A DNA stretch of 64,000 nt from an uncultured Prevotellaceae bacterium (GTDB lineage Bacteria; Bacteroidota; Bacteroidia; Bacteroidales; Bacteroidaceae), in assembly GCA_902781315.1 (NCBI GenBank), contig CACZIT010000016.1, positions 35,934 to 99,933 on the forward strand, given 5' to 3'. The notes under the pieces were generated by a model. It did not search any database and was not told the origin of the DNA. It saw nothing but the letters and a program-made list of their open reading frames with translations. Made by a program: the position numbers and the translations under genes. Below are positions 16,356-24,600 of this stretch, one piece after another. The number at the start of each line of letters is the position of its first letter. The stretch's first letter is position 1.

Positions 16356-16386
16356 CAAAATTACATATTTATTTTGAAGTATGAAA
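16356..16386 (-). promoter_or_regulatory. Promoter of tadA, leaderless type
   Basis: Minus-strand TAATTTTG (16356-16363) with TTTC (16383-16386) 19 nt upstream. Five bases (CACGC) separate the box from the tadA ATG. The -33 region overlaps that of the divergent yraN promoter. Confidence 0.65.
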
Positions 16387-16403
16387 TAAAATTAGTACAT
16401 TTG
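16373..16403 (+). promoter_or_regulatory. Promoter of the yraN-birA-pyrH run
   Basis: TTTG (16373-16376), a 19-nt spacer and TACATTTG (16396-16403) match the consensus fully. The leader before the yraN ATG is about 30 nt. Confidence 0.75.
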
Positions 16404-16435
16404 CATGGATTTTTTTATTCACGACAAAAACAATC

Positions 16436-16816
16436 ATGGCACAACATAACGACACCGGACACTGGGGCGAGGACCTTGCGGTGCAACATCTGAAGAGCAA
16501 AGGCTACACCATTCGCGACCGCAACTGGCGTTCCGGCCATCGAGAGATTGACATCATTGCACTAACCGAGGACATGCGTACACTTGTGTTCATTGAAGTG
16601 AAGACACGTTCTGAAAACTATCTGTTAGCACCTGAAGTCGCCATCGACCGCCAGAAAATTCGCAACATCGGCTACGTGGCTAATTCTTACATCAAGCAGA
16701 ACCGCATCAGGCTCAACTGCCGCTTTGATGTCATCACGATTATCGGCAACAAGAACGAAGGCATCCCCATCATCAAGCATTGGGAGAATGCGTTCAATCC
16801 GATGGTGGTCTATTAA
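16436..16816 (+). CDS. YraN/UPF0102 family endonuclease-like protein
   Basis: 126 residues, matching UPF0102 in full: GEDLAVQHLKSKGYTIRDRNWR, REIDIIALTEDMRTLVFIEVKTR, then RQKIRNIGYVANSYIKQN and CRFDVITI. The conserved Glu-Asp-Glu-X-Lys set (E of REID, D, and EVK) is that of a Holliday-junction-resolvase-like nuclease fold. A role in DNA repair or processing is inferred from the fold; the cellular function is not established. First gene of a run with birA (23 nt gap) and pyrH. Confidence 0.93.
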   Translation: MAQHNDTGHWGEDLAVQHLKSKGYTIRDRNWRSGHREIDIIALTEDMRTLVFIEVKTRSENYLLAPEVAIDRQKIRNIGYVANSYIKQNRIRLNCRFDVITIIGNKNEGIPIIKHWENAFNPMVVY

Positions 16817-16839
16817 GCTAAAAGCCTATTAAGCATTGT

Positions 16840-17562
16840 ATGGAAGCAAAAGCAATTTATCTGGACGAAGTAGATTCAACTAATCGGTATCTGCTTGAGT
16901 ATCAGCCTGCAGAAGGCGATGATGCAACCATTTGTGTGGCCGATTTCCAAACAGCTGGTCGCGGTTGCGGCTCTAACTCGTGGGAGTCTGAACGAGGCAA
17001 AAATCTGCTTTTTTCCCTGCTTATCCATCCCACCGACATAGAAGCTCGCGAGCAGTTCCACATCTCTATGGCCATCTCGCTGGCCATCTGCGACGCCATG
17101 CAATCGTATGGCATGAAGGACGTCAGCGTGAAATGGCCTAACGACATCTACTGGAAAGACAAGAAACTATGCGGCATCCTCATTGAGAACCGGCTGAGCG
17201 GTACTTTCATTCGTGACAGCATTATTGGCATCGGCCTCAATGTCAACCAGGATGTTTTCCTGAGCGATGCGCCCAACCCTGTTTCTATGCGCCAGATTTT
17301 GGGACGCGAGTTCAATCGTGACGAGGTGTTGCGCCGCATTTTAGCCAAGTTGAACGTATGCCGTTGCATGGTCGACTTCACTTATATGCGCTATAACGCC
17401 ATGCTCTATCGGCGCGGAAAAGGATTCTTCACCTTCCACGATGCCTCGGGCGACTTCATGGCCGAGATATTGGAAACCGACAGGTCTGGCCTTCTCATGC
17501 TGAGGAAGCAGGGTGGGGAAGTGCAGTCGTATGCGTTCAAGGAAGTACAATTCATCATCTGA
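16840..17562 (+). CDS. birA: Biotin-[acetyl-CoA-carboxylase] ligase
   Basis: 240 residues, catalytic domain only: there is no N-terminal helix-turn-helix, so it cannot act as the E. coli-type repressor. DSTNRYL at the start, the biotin-binding FQTAGRGCGSNSWES loop, KWPNDIYWKDKKLCGILIE and GIGLNVNQ are all present. A short C-terminal SH3-like domain follows (FHDASGDFMAEILETD, then GEVQSYAFKEVQFI). It attaches biotin to acyl-CoA carboxylase carriers. It lies 23 nt after yraN and 27 nt before pyrH. Confidence 0.95.
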   Translation: MEAKAIYLDEVDSTNRYLLEYQPAEGDDATICVADFQTAGRGCGSNSWESERGKNLLFSLLIHPTDIEAREQFHISMAISLAICDAMQSYGMKDVSVKWPNDIYWKDKKLCGILIENRLSGTFIRDSIIGIGLNVNQDVFLSDAPNPVSMRQILGREFNRDEVLRRILAKLNVCRCMVDFTYMRYNAMLYRRGKGFFTFHDASGDFMAEILETDRSGLLMLRKQGGEVQSYAFKEVQFII

Positions 17563-17589
17563 ACATCATTCATTAATAACTATCGTAAT

Positions 17590-18300
17590 ATGGCAAGATT
17601 TAACAGAATTCTTTTGAAGTTGAGCGGCGAAAGCCTCGCTGCCGGAACAGGTTTCGGCATTGACACCCAGCGACTCACTGAGTATGCAGCCCAGATTAAG
17701 GAAATCCATGAGATGGGAGTGCAGATTGGCATCGTCATTGGCGGTGGAAACATCTTCCGCGGATTGAGCGGAGCCAAAAAGGGCTTCGATCGCGTGAAGG
17801 GCGACCAAATGGGAATGATGGCTACAGTCATCAATTCGTTGGCCCTTTCCTCAGCCCTCGATGCTGCAGGAGTGGCCAACCAAGTCTTTACGGCCATCCG
17901 TATGGAACCTGTGGGCGAGTTCTACACGAAGTGGCGCGCCATCGAGGCTATGAAGGCTGGCAAAGTATGCATTTTCTCTGCCGGTACTGGTTCGCCTTAT
18001 TTCACCACCGATACGGGTTCGTCGCTCCGCGGTGTAGAAATTGAAGCCGACGTAATGTTAAAAGGTACGCGCGTGGATGGCGTCTATACTGCCGACCCAG
18101 AAAAGGATCCCACAGCAACGAAGTTCACCGACATCACCTATGCCGAGGTGTTGGCCCGCAATCTGAAGGTGATGGACTTGTCCGCTATCTGCATGTGCCA
18201 GGACAACAACCTGCCCATCTATGTCTTCAACATGGATGTCGTAGGCAACCTGAAGCGCGTCATGGAAGGCGAGGAGATTGGAACGCTTGTCCATGCCTGA
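17590..18300 (+). CDS. pyrH: UMP kinase
   Basis: 236 residues, the hexameric bacterial UMP kinase that makes UDP. It starts RFNRILLKLSGESLAAG. GIVIGGGNIFRG binds phosphate, GTGSPYFTTDTGSSLRGVEIEADVM (in parts) the nucleotide, and DGVYTADPEKDP the ATP side. The length is normal. It closes the yraN-birA-pyrH run. Frr and tsf, its usual partners elsewhere, are not nearby. Confidence 0.96.
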   Translation: MARFNRILLKLSGESLAAGTGFGIDTQRLTEYAAQIKEIHEMGVQIGIVIGGGNIFRGLSGAKKGFDRVKGDQMGMMATVINSLALSSALDAAGVANQVFTAIRMEPVGEFYTKWRAIEAMKAGKVCIFSAGTGSPYFTTDTGSSLRGVEIEADVMLKGTRVDGVYTADPEKDPTATKFTDITYAEVLARNLKVMDLSAICMCQDNNLPIYVFNMDVVGNLKRVMEGEEIGTLVHA

Positions 18301-18322
18301 TCATCTTTTCGTCCGTTTACCT

Positions 18323-18359
18323 ACATTCTGACAGTGTTGAAGACTGTTGCTGAGAATGT
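18323..18359 (+). terminator. Hairpin after pyrH, no clear T tract
   Basis: ACATTCT (18323-18329) pairs with AGAATGT (18353-18359), and ACAGT with ACTGT inside it. No T run follows, so termination is only possible. Confidence 0.4.
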
Positions 18360-18379
18360 AACCGTTTGCTTTAGACTTA

Positions 18380-18555
18380 TTACCAGGCTTTGGTTATCAT
18401 ATTACCAGAGCCTGGTAATATTTTTACCACGCCCTGGTACATCGTGTACCAAGCCCTAGTACATCGTGTACCAAGCCCTGGTACATCGTTTACTAAGCCC
18501 TTGTACATCGTTTACCAAGCCTTGGTACATCGTTTACCACGCGCTGGTAAAAATC
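18380..18555. repeat. 22-bp tandem palindromic array 2 (eight units)
   Basis: Eight units with no indels start at 18380, 18402, 18424, 18446, 18468, 18490, 18512 and 18534. Each unit has the form TTACCA-N5-TGGTA, with arms of 5-6 bp and the centre usually AGCCC or CGCCC, then a short linker, mostly CATCGT. A ninth half-site TGGTAA follows. It fills the gap between the convergent pyrH and nifJ genes. The core is shared with the array at 32117-32226. Confidence 0.9.
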
Positions 18556-18586
18556 TGGTAATGCAGTTCTGTTCCTGCTGGAAGCA

Positions 18587-18628
18587 TAAAAAAGAGGTGA
18601 AACCCTTGCGGTCCCACCTCTTTTTATT
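18587..18628 (-). terminator. Intrinsic terminator of nifJ
   Basis: AAAAAGAGGTG and CACCTCTTTTT form an 11-bp stem around a GC-rich loop. On the minus strand the stem is followed by a T tract. It lies 17 nt after the nifJ stop. Confidence 0.8.
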
Positions 18629-18644
18629 ATTCATAAACTGTTGT

Positions 18645-21600
18645 TTACTCGTTGCTCCAGTCCTCGGCTGCCTTACGCACGTAGCTCTGATAGCGGAGCT
18701 TAGCCATGCGCTCAGCCTCGGCAAAGAGCTCGTCGGCCTCGTTGGGATAAGCCTTCTGAACCGACAGGTAGCGCACCTCACCCAGCAGGAAGTCGCGGAA
18801 CTTCTCCCACTGCGGAGCCTTCGAGTCGAGGGTGAAGGGATTCTTACCCTCCTCTGCCAGCTGCGGGTTGTAGCGCCACAGGTGCCAGTAGCCGCACTCA
18901 ACGGCCTTGGCCTCCTCAGCCTGGCTCTTACCCATGCCGCCCTTGGCCTTCAGGCCGTGGTTGATACAGGGTGCGTAGGCGATGACGAGCGACGGTCCGG
19001 GATAAGCCTCTGCCTCGCGGATAGCCTTCAGACATTGAGCGTTATCGGCGCCCATAGCCACCTGAGCTACATAGACGTAGCCGTAGGCTGTAGCAATCAT
19101 ACCGAGGTCCTTCTTGCGGATGCGCTTACCTTGAGCGGCAAACTGAGCGATAGCGCCCAGAGGAGTAGCCTTCGACGACTGACCACCGGTGTTGGAGTAA
19201 ACCTCGGTGTCGAGCACGAGCAGGTTTACATCCTCGCCAGAAGCAATCACGTGGTCGAGACCACCGTAGCCGATGTCGTAGGAGGCACCGTCACCACCGA
19301 TGATCCATTGTGAACGCTTCACGAGATAGTGGTCGAGTGTCTTCAGCTCCTCGCAGAACGGGCAGCCAGCCTCAGCACCAGCGGCGATGAGCGGCTTCAG
19401 AACGGCGGCCAGACGCTTCGTCTCCTCAGCATCCTCCTTCTTCTCAATCCACTCGGCGGCGGCAGCCTTGAACTCCTCAGGAGCATTCTCGCTAGCCTGC
19501 TGGAGCAGCAGCACGACGCGCTCCTTCATTTTCTTGTTACCAAGCACCATACCCATACCGAACTCGCAGAAGTCCTCGAACAGAGAGTTGTCGAAGGCAG
19601 GACCCTGACCCTTGGCGTTCTTCGTGTAAGGTGTGGAGGGGATAGAAGCAGAGTAGATTGACGAGCAACCCGTAGCGTTGGCAATCATCTCGCGGTCGCC
19701 GAACAGCTGGCTGACGAGCTTCACATAAGGAGTCTCACCACAACCCGAGCAAGCGCCCGAGAACTCGAAGAGCGGAGTAGCGAACTGCGAGTTCTTCACA
19801 TTCGACTTGATGTCGACGAGATCCTGCTTGCTGGGAACCTTCACGAGCTTGTCCCAGTTCTCGGCTTCCTTCTTCATATCCTCTGCATCGGGGTTGAAGG
19901 GCACCATCTTCAGGGCCTTGCCCAGCTTCGGATTGCCCGGACATACATCGGCGCAGTTGCCGCAGCCCAGACAGTCGAGTACGGAAGTCTCGATGCGGAA
20001 GTGCATACCCTTCATAGCGGCGGGAGCCTTCATCTCGATGGTGTCGAGACCGTCGAAGGCGGCGAGCTCATCGTTGGTCAGTACGAACGGACGGATGGCA
20101 GCGTGCGGGCAAACGAAGGCACACTTGTTACACTGGATACAGTTCTCAGAATTCCAAACGGGAACGAATGCCTCCACACCACGCTTCTCGTAGGCGGCGG
20201 TACCGTTCTGCCACGAGCCATCGACGGTGTCGTGCTTCACGAAGTCGCTGACCTTCAGCAGGTCGCCGGCCTGAGCGTTGATAGGACGAACGAGTTCCTT
20301 CACGAATGCGGGAGCCTCGTCAGCCTTCTCGGCATCGTCGGGCAGGTTAGCCCATGCGGGATCAACCACCAGCTGCTTGTACTCGTCACCACGGTCGACG
20401 GCAGCATAGTTCATGTTCACAACGTCCTCACCCTTCTTGCCATACGACTTCACGATGAACTTCTTCATCTGCTCGACGGCCAGCTCCACAGGAATCACAC
20501 CCGTGATGCGGAAGAATGCCGACTGCAGGATGGTGTTCGTGCGGTTGCCGAGACCAATCTCCTGGGCAATCTTCGTAGCGTTGATGGTGTAGACGGTGAT
20601 GTTGTTCTTGGCGAAATAGCGCTTCACCTTGTTAGGCATGAAGTTCACGAGCTCCTCGCCTTCGAAGATGGTGTTCAGCAGGAACGTACCATTCTTCTGC
20701 AGACCACGTGTCACATCATACATGTGCAGGTAAGCCTGAACGTGGCAAGCCACGAAGTTAGGTGTGGTCACCAGATAGGTAGAGCGGATGGGCGTGTCGC
20801 CGAAACGCAGGTGCGAGCAGGTGAAACCACCCGACTTCTTCGAGTCGTAGGAGAAATAAGCCTGGCAATACTTGTTGGTGGAGTCGCCGATGATCTTCAC
20901 AGAGTTCTTGTTGGCACCAACGGTACCATCGGCACCAAGACCGTAGAACTTAGCCTGGAACATGCCCTCGCCACCGAGTGCCATCTCTTCAACCTCAGGC
21001 AGAGAGGTGAACGTCACGTCGTCGACGATACCCACGGTGAAGTGGTTCTTAGGCTCGGGAAGAGCAAGGTTGTTGAACACGGCGATGATCTTGGCAGGCG
21101 TGGTGTCGCTTGAACCAAGGCCATAGCGTCCACCCACGATGAGCGGCTTGTTCTCTACATCGTAGAAAGCACTCTTCACGTCGAGGTACAGAGGCTCACC
21201 CTCGGCACCCGGCTCCTTCGTGCGGTCGAGCACGGCGATGCGCTTCACGGTCTTGGGAACAGCAGCCAGCAGGTGCTTCACAGAGAACGGACGATAGAGG
21301 TGGACAGCCACCATACCAACCTTCTCACCCTGAGCTACGAGGTAGTCGATAGCCTCGCGGGCAGCCTCGGTGGCCGAACCCATGAGGATGATGATGCGCT
21401 CGGCATCCTCGGCTCCGTAGTAGTCGAAGAGGTGATACTCACGGCCGGTGATTTCGCTCACCTTCTGCATGTAGTACTCCACAACCTCAGGCACCTTGTC
21501 GTAGGCAGCGTTGCAAGCCTCACGATGTGTGAAGAAGGTCTCGGGGTTCTCAGCAGTACCGCGAGTCATCGGGCGCTCAGGTGAAAGAGCGCGGTCGCGG

Positions 21601-22226
21601 AAGCGCTTCACGTCGGCGGGATCGACGAGCTTAGCCACTTCTTCCTGCTCCATGACCTCAATCTTGTGATACTCGTGAGAGGTGCGGAAACCGTCGAAGA
21701 AGTTGACGAACGGAATCTGCGTCTTCAGCGTAGCGAGGTGAGGCACAGCGGTGAGGTCCATCACTTCCTGCACACTACCAGAGCAGAACATAGCGAAACC
21801 AGTCTGGCGGCAAGCCATCACATCCTGATGGTCGCCGAAGATGCAGAGCGAGTGGCTGGCCAGCGTACGAGCCGATACGTCGAAGACGCAAGGCAGCATC
21901 TCACCGGCAATCTTGTACATGTTGGGAATCATGAGCAGCAAGCCCTGCGAAGCGGTGAACGTCGTGGTGAGCGCACCAGCCTGCAGCGAGCCGTGAAGAG
22001 CACCTGCGGCACCACCTTCCGACTGCATCTCCTGCACAGAGACATTCTGTCCCCAGAGGTTCTTGCGGCCGCGGGCAGCCCATTCGTCAACATGCTCCGC
22101 CATAGGCGAAGACGGAGTGATGGGGTAGATAGCAGCTACCTCCGAGAACATATAGCTCACGTGAGCCGCAGCCTCGTTACCATGTTTTGTATAATGATTT
22201 AGTGTAAATATATCTAGTAGAGACAT
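18645..22226 (-). CDS. nifJ: Pyruvate:ferredoxin (flavodoxin) oxidoreductase
   Basis: A single-chain PFOR of about 1193 residues converting pyruvate to acetyl-CoA with reduced ferredoxin, central to anaerobic energy metabolism. From the N-terminus: the pyrimidine-binding domain (GNEAAAHVSYMFSEVAAIYP), the TKC region, a ferredoxin domain with CIQCNKCAFVCPH and CLGCGNCADVCPG clusters, then the thiamine diphosphate domain (GACSGCGETPY, LLVLDTEVYSNTGGQSS). The body is normal. The first 16 residues before GNEAAAH (SLLDIFTLNHYTKH) are unlike the family start, and the ATG at 22226 lies inside the upstream ATPase gene, overlapping it by 13 nt. No own promoter is visible. Confidence 0.95.
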   Translation of the reverse strand: MSLLDIFTLNHYTKHGNEAAAHVSYMFSEVAAIYPITPSSPMAEHVDEWAARGRKNLWGQNVSVQEMQSEGGAAGALHGSLQAGALTTTFTASQGLLLMIPNMYKIAGEMLPCVFDVSARTLASHSLCIFGDHQDVMACRQTGFAMFCSGSVQEVMDLTAVPHLATLKTQIPFVNFFDGFRTSHEYHKIEVMEQEEVAKLVDPADVKRFRDRALSPERPMTRGTAENPETFFTHREACNAAYDKVPEVVEYYMQKVSEITGREYHLFDYYGAEDAERIIILMGSATEAAREAIDYLVAQGEKVGMVAVHLYRPFSVKHLLAAVPKTVKRIAVLDRTKEPGAEGEPLYLDVKSAFYDVENKPLIVGGRYGLGSSDTTPAKIIAVFNNLALPEPKNHFTVGIVDDVTFTSLPEVEEMALGGEGMFQAKFYGLGADGTVGANKNSVKIIGDSTNKYCQAYFSYDSKKSGGFTCSHLRFGDTPIRSTYLVTTPNFVACHVQAYLHMYDVTRGLQKNGTFLLNTIFEGEELVNFMPNKVKRYFAKNNITVYTINATKIAQEIGLGNRTNTILQSAFFRITGVIPVELAVEQMKKFIVKSYGKKGEDVVNMNYAAVDRGDEYKQLVVDPAWANLPDDAEKADEAPAFVKELVRPINAQAGDLLKVSDFVKHDTVDGSWQNGTAAYEKRGVEAFVPVWNSENCIQCNKCAFVCPHAAIRPFVLTNDELAAFDGLDTIEMKAPAAMKGMHFRIETSVLDCLGCGNCADVCPGNPKLGKALKMVPFNPDAEDMKKEAENWDKLVKVPSKQDLVDIKSNVKNSQFATPLFEFSGACSGCGETPYVKLVSQLFGDREMIANATGCSSIYSASIPSTPYTKNAKGQGPAFDNSLFEDFCEFGMGMVLGNKKMKERVVLLLQQASENAPEEFKAAAAEWIEKKEDAEETKRLAAVLKPLIAAGAEAGCPFCEELKTLDHYLVKRSQWIIGGDGASYDIGYGGLDHVIASGEDVNLLVLDTEVYSNTGGQSSKATPLGAIAQFAAQGKRIRKKDLGMIATAYGYVYVAQVAMGADNAQCLKAIREAEAYPGPSLVIAYAPCINHGLKAKGGMGKSQAEEAKAVECGYWHLWRYNPQLAEEGKNPFTLDSKAPQWEKFRDFLLGEVRYLSVQKAYPNEADELFAEAERMAKLRYQSYVRKAAEDWSNE

Positions 22227-23401
22227 CCAAATAACCATAGTGGAATAAGATTGTCTTTACCCACTTCTGTATTATAGCGGGCATAATAGGTATCTGGGGA
22301 GAATCGAATCTTTTGCTCACTTTTCGCATCACAGATTCTGAACTTCAAATCTCCGTCAACGATGTAATTGGTTTCGTGGTTTGCTTGGTTGACGATATGG
22401 TCTTTCCAAAGCGAATTGACGAAGAACGTGTCCATCGCATCTTGTTTCTCCACATGGATAGGATAGATAGCGTAGAGCAAGTTGGAATTATGAAGCATAA
22501 CTTTCGACGGCTTCTTGGGAAATTCTTCCCCCACGGGATAGATGATATTGATCAGTCGGGCATCGGCAAGATACTTGATGTAGTTCATAACAGTAGCCCG
22601 GCTGGTCTCAATGTCATTGGCCAATTGTGAGATGTTGGGAGCTTTAGGTCCCTGTTCGGCCAATTGATAGAATAGCTTCTTGATTTTAGTGAGGTACTTC
22701 AATTCAATCTGTTTAATAAGCAAGATGTCTACCTCGGTCATCATGTTCATCGTCTTCAGTAGGTTTTCCGAATAATTACGGTGCTCCTGAAAGAAAGGAT
22801 AAAAACCATGATGAATATAATCTTGAAAATACCTTGAAGGACTGGCAAAGGGGAGTATGTCTTTGATAATGCGCTCATGGTCCTTCAAAATTTCGTTTAG
22901 CGTGTAAGGTTGAAAGTCGTTGCCGGTCTTTAGGTTCAGAAATTCCCTGAATGAGAAACCACGAAGATTGTAGCTCTTGACAATTCCGTTCAGTTCTGGA
23001 TTTTCTTCTTTCAGGCGCATAACGCTTGACCCCGTGAAGACAATCTTCAAATCAGGATAAAGGTCGTAGCATCGACGAAGCTCATGACTCCAATCGGGCT
23101 GTTTGAAGACCTGGTCGATGAGAAGCACCTTTCCGCCACGTCTGACAAATTCACCGGCAAAATCAGCAATGCCTCGATCCTGGAAATAGAAATTATTCAT
23201 ATTCACATAAAGGCATTGGCGGTCTTGAGTATCGAAATGCTCTTTTGCGTATTGTAGAAGGAAGGTCGTCTTACCCACACCACGCGTACCCTTGATGCCA
23301 ATCATCCTGTCACGCCAATCAATCTCGTCCATCAGCCTGCGGCGGACGGGGGCATTGACGTGTTCTACAAGATACGTATGTGTACGAAAGAATGCTTCCA
23401 T
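22214..23401 (-). CDS. AAA_14/DUF4143-type ATPase
   Basis: 395 residues, a lone P-loop ATPase of a kind scattered among Bacteroidetes genomes. N-terminal AAA_14 part with Walker A GTRGVGKTT near residues 38-46 and Walker B KVLLIDQVFKQPDW, where the usual catalytic Glu after Asp is Gln. FTGSSVMRLKEENPELNG is the sensor region. The C-terminal half is DUF4143-like, with a helix-turn-helix-looking ISQLANDIETSRATVMNYIKYL and a final nuclease-like stretch. The function is unknown. Its base composition is AT-richer than nifJ, and it abuts nifJ at the point where nifJ loses similarity, which suggests insertion. It has its own promoter. Confidence 0.85.
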   Translation of the reverse strand: MEAFFRTHTYLVEHVNAPVRRRLMDEIDWRDRMIGIKGTRGVGKTTFLLQYAKEHFDTQDRQCLYVNMNNFYFQDRGIADFAGEFVRRGGKVLLIDQVFKQPDWSHELRRCYDLYPDLKIVFTGSSVMRLKEENPELNGIVKSYNLRGFSFREFLNLKTGNDFQPYTLNEILKDHERIIKDILPFASPSRYFQDYIHHGFYPFFQEHRNYSENLLKTMNMMTEVDILLIKQIELKYLTKIKKLFYQLAEQGPKAPNISQLANDIETSRATVMNYIKYLADARLINIIYPVGEEFPKKPSKVMLHNSNLLYAIYPIHVEKQDAMDTFFVNSLWKDHIVNQANHETNYIVDGDLKFRICDAKSEQKIRFSPDTYYARYNTEVGKDNLIPLWLFGCLY

Positions 23402-23429
23402 TCAGGTGCAAATTACATATATACTCCTG

Positions 23430-23460
23430 CAAAGGTACGACTTTTTTTCTGAATGGCAAA
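23430..23460 (-). promoter_or_regulatory. Promoter of the AAA_14 ATPase gene
   Basis: On the minus strand TTTG (23457-23460), a 19-nt spacer and TACCTTTG (23430-23437), a full consensus match. It may now also drive nifJ, which has no promoter of its own in view. Confidence 0.75.
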
Positions 23461-23475
23461 CTGAAAGGCAGAAAA

Positions 23476-24591
23476 TTATTGTTTTTTCAGATAGAACTGA
23501 ACATATTGTTGAGCTACTTTTTGACTTTCATGGTGTTTAAGCACATATTGCCTGCTTTGTTGCTGCAGCTTGACGACGGTTTCTGAACTTGTCAGCAACT
23601 TCTCCAGTTCTTCATAAACGCTCTCATAGTTTGGCTGCACATTGACGATAGGCCTCAGGTCTGCCTCATGCAGGATTTCATAGTTTTCAGGTTCACCGCC
23701 ACCAATACAGATAATACCATGCTTCATAGCCTCCAAGGGATTCATGGAGGGAGTATAACTATATAACTGATCCAAAATAGCATCAGCTCCGTTCATCATT
23801 TCAACATACTCATGGAATGGTACACTCTCGGCAATACGCAGTTCCACTTTTTCCGGGTATTTATTCTTGATAGCCTCTGCTGCACGAAGCATAATGTCGG
23901 TACCTTTATATTCCGACCGTTCCCTGTTGATACCTATAAAAAGCCTTAACGGCCATGTCTTCCCATGCTTTTCCATCGGAGTGGGTTCTTCACAAATGGC
24001 AGGGGCAATGTTGATGGGAAAAGGGATGAAAGTTGTTTTGTCAGGAAAATGCAGCCTGTAGCAAACATCATATTCGTAGAGACCTGCTATAATCCCATCA
24101 CAATCATTTGCAATATATTTATTGAGTATCTCTTTGTCGGTGTTCAGCCAGTCAACCCTTTCTTTAAGCGCATCCGCATTGTTCCTAAGTTCGTTGCCTA
24201 TATTGAAATCGCTATATCGCAAAGGTTTATCAGTGCAACATGTCATCACCCAATAATAGTCCATTCCAAAGGCACCGAGATATATCTTTTTATTATGACG
24301 CCTGAGGTATTTGTAGATTTTAAGTATATGCGAAGCTTTCAGCTCAAGGAACATAGGATTGATCAATTGTACCACATCATAACCTCTCAGCTTCGGCAAT
24401 ATTGACAAGAGTTGCATTCCATATTTCATTCCTCCCCATTTGTCGTAGGTGCGGCTCAGGTCTATATCGCGCGGATAGTCCTTCCAAAAATCGCCATTAG
24501 ACACAACGGTAACTTCATGGCCGAGTTTTCTGAAAGCCTCGGCCAGTGTCCAGTGTACGTTACTGTATTCGCCTAAGAGAAGAATTTTCAT
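23476..24591 (-). CDS. Glycosyltransferase, GT4-like
   Basis: 371 residues with the two-Rossmann GT-B layout. The N-terminal part reads MKILLLGEYSNVHWTLAEAFRKLGHEV. The C-terminal donor-binding part has FIGINRERSEYKGTDIML and the GT4-type MNPLEAMKHGIICIGGGEPENYEIL, with the conserved Glu that contacts the nucleotide sugar. Donor and acceptor cannot be told. Last gene of a three-gene minus-strand run with two GT2 enzymes; its start lies 9 nt after the GT2 gene. It probably builds a surface polysaccharide or glycan. Confidence 0.85.
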   Translation of the reverse strand: MKILLLGEYSNVHWTLAEAFRKLGHEVTVVSNGDFWKDYPRDIDLSRTYDKWGGMKYGMQLLSILPKLRGYDVVQLINPMFLELKASHILKIYKYLRRHNKKIYLGAFGMDYYWVMTCCTDKPLRYSDFNIGNELRNNADALKERVDWLNTDKEILNKYIANDCDGIIAGLYEYDVCYRLHFPDKTTFIPFPINIAPAICEEPTPMEKHGKTWPLRLFIGINRERSEYKGTDIMLRAAEAIKNKYPEKVELRIAESVPFHEYVEMMNGADAILDQLYSYTPSMNPLEAMKHGIICIGGGEPENYEILHEADLRPIVNVQPNYESVYEELEKLLTSSETVVKLQQQSRQYVLKHHESQKVAQQYVQFYLKKQ

Positions 24592-24600
24592 AATAAGTGT

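Noticed and set aside
18380-18555. CRISPR array
   Set aside because: Units are contiguous at 22 bp with no unique spacers of 25-40 bp and no cas genes nearby. The same holds for the other four arrays.
18390-21113. Long antisense frames opposite nifJ, including one that starts in array 2
   Set aside because: Mirror of the highly biased nifJ codons; composition is typical of antisense frames; no motifs.
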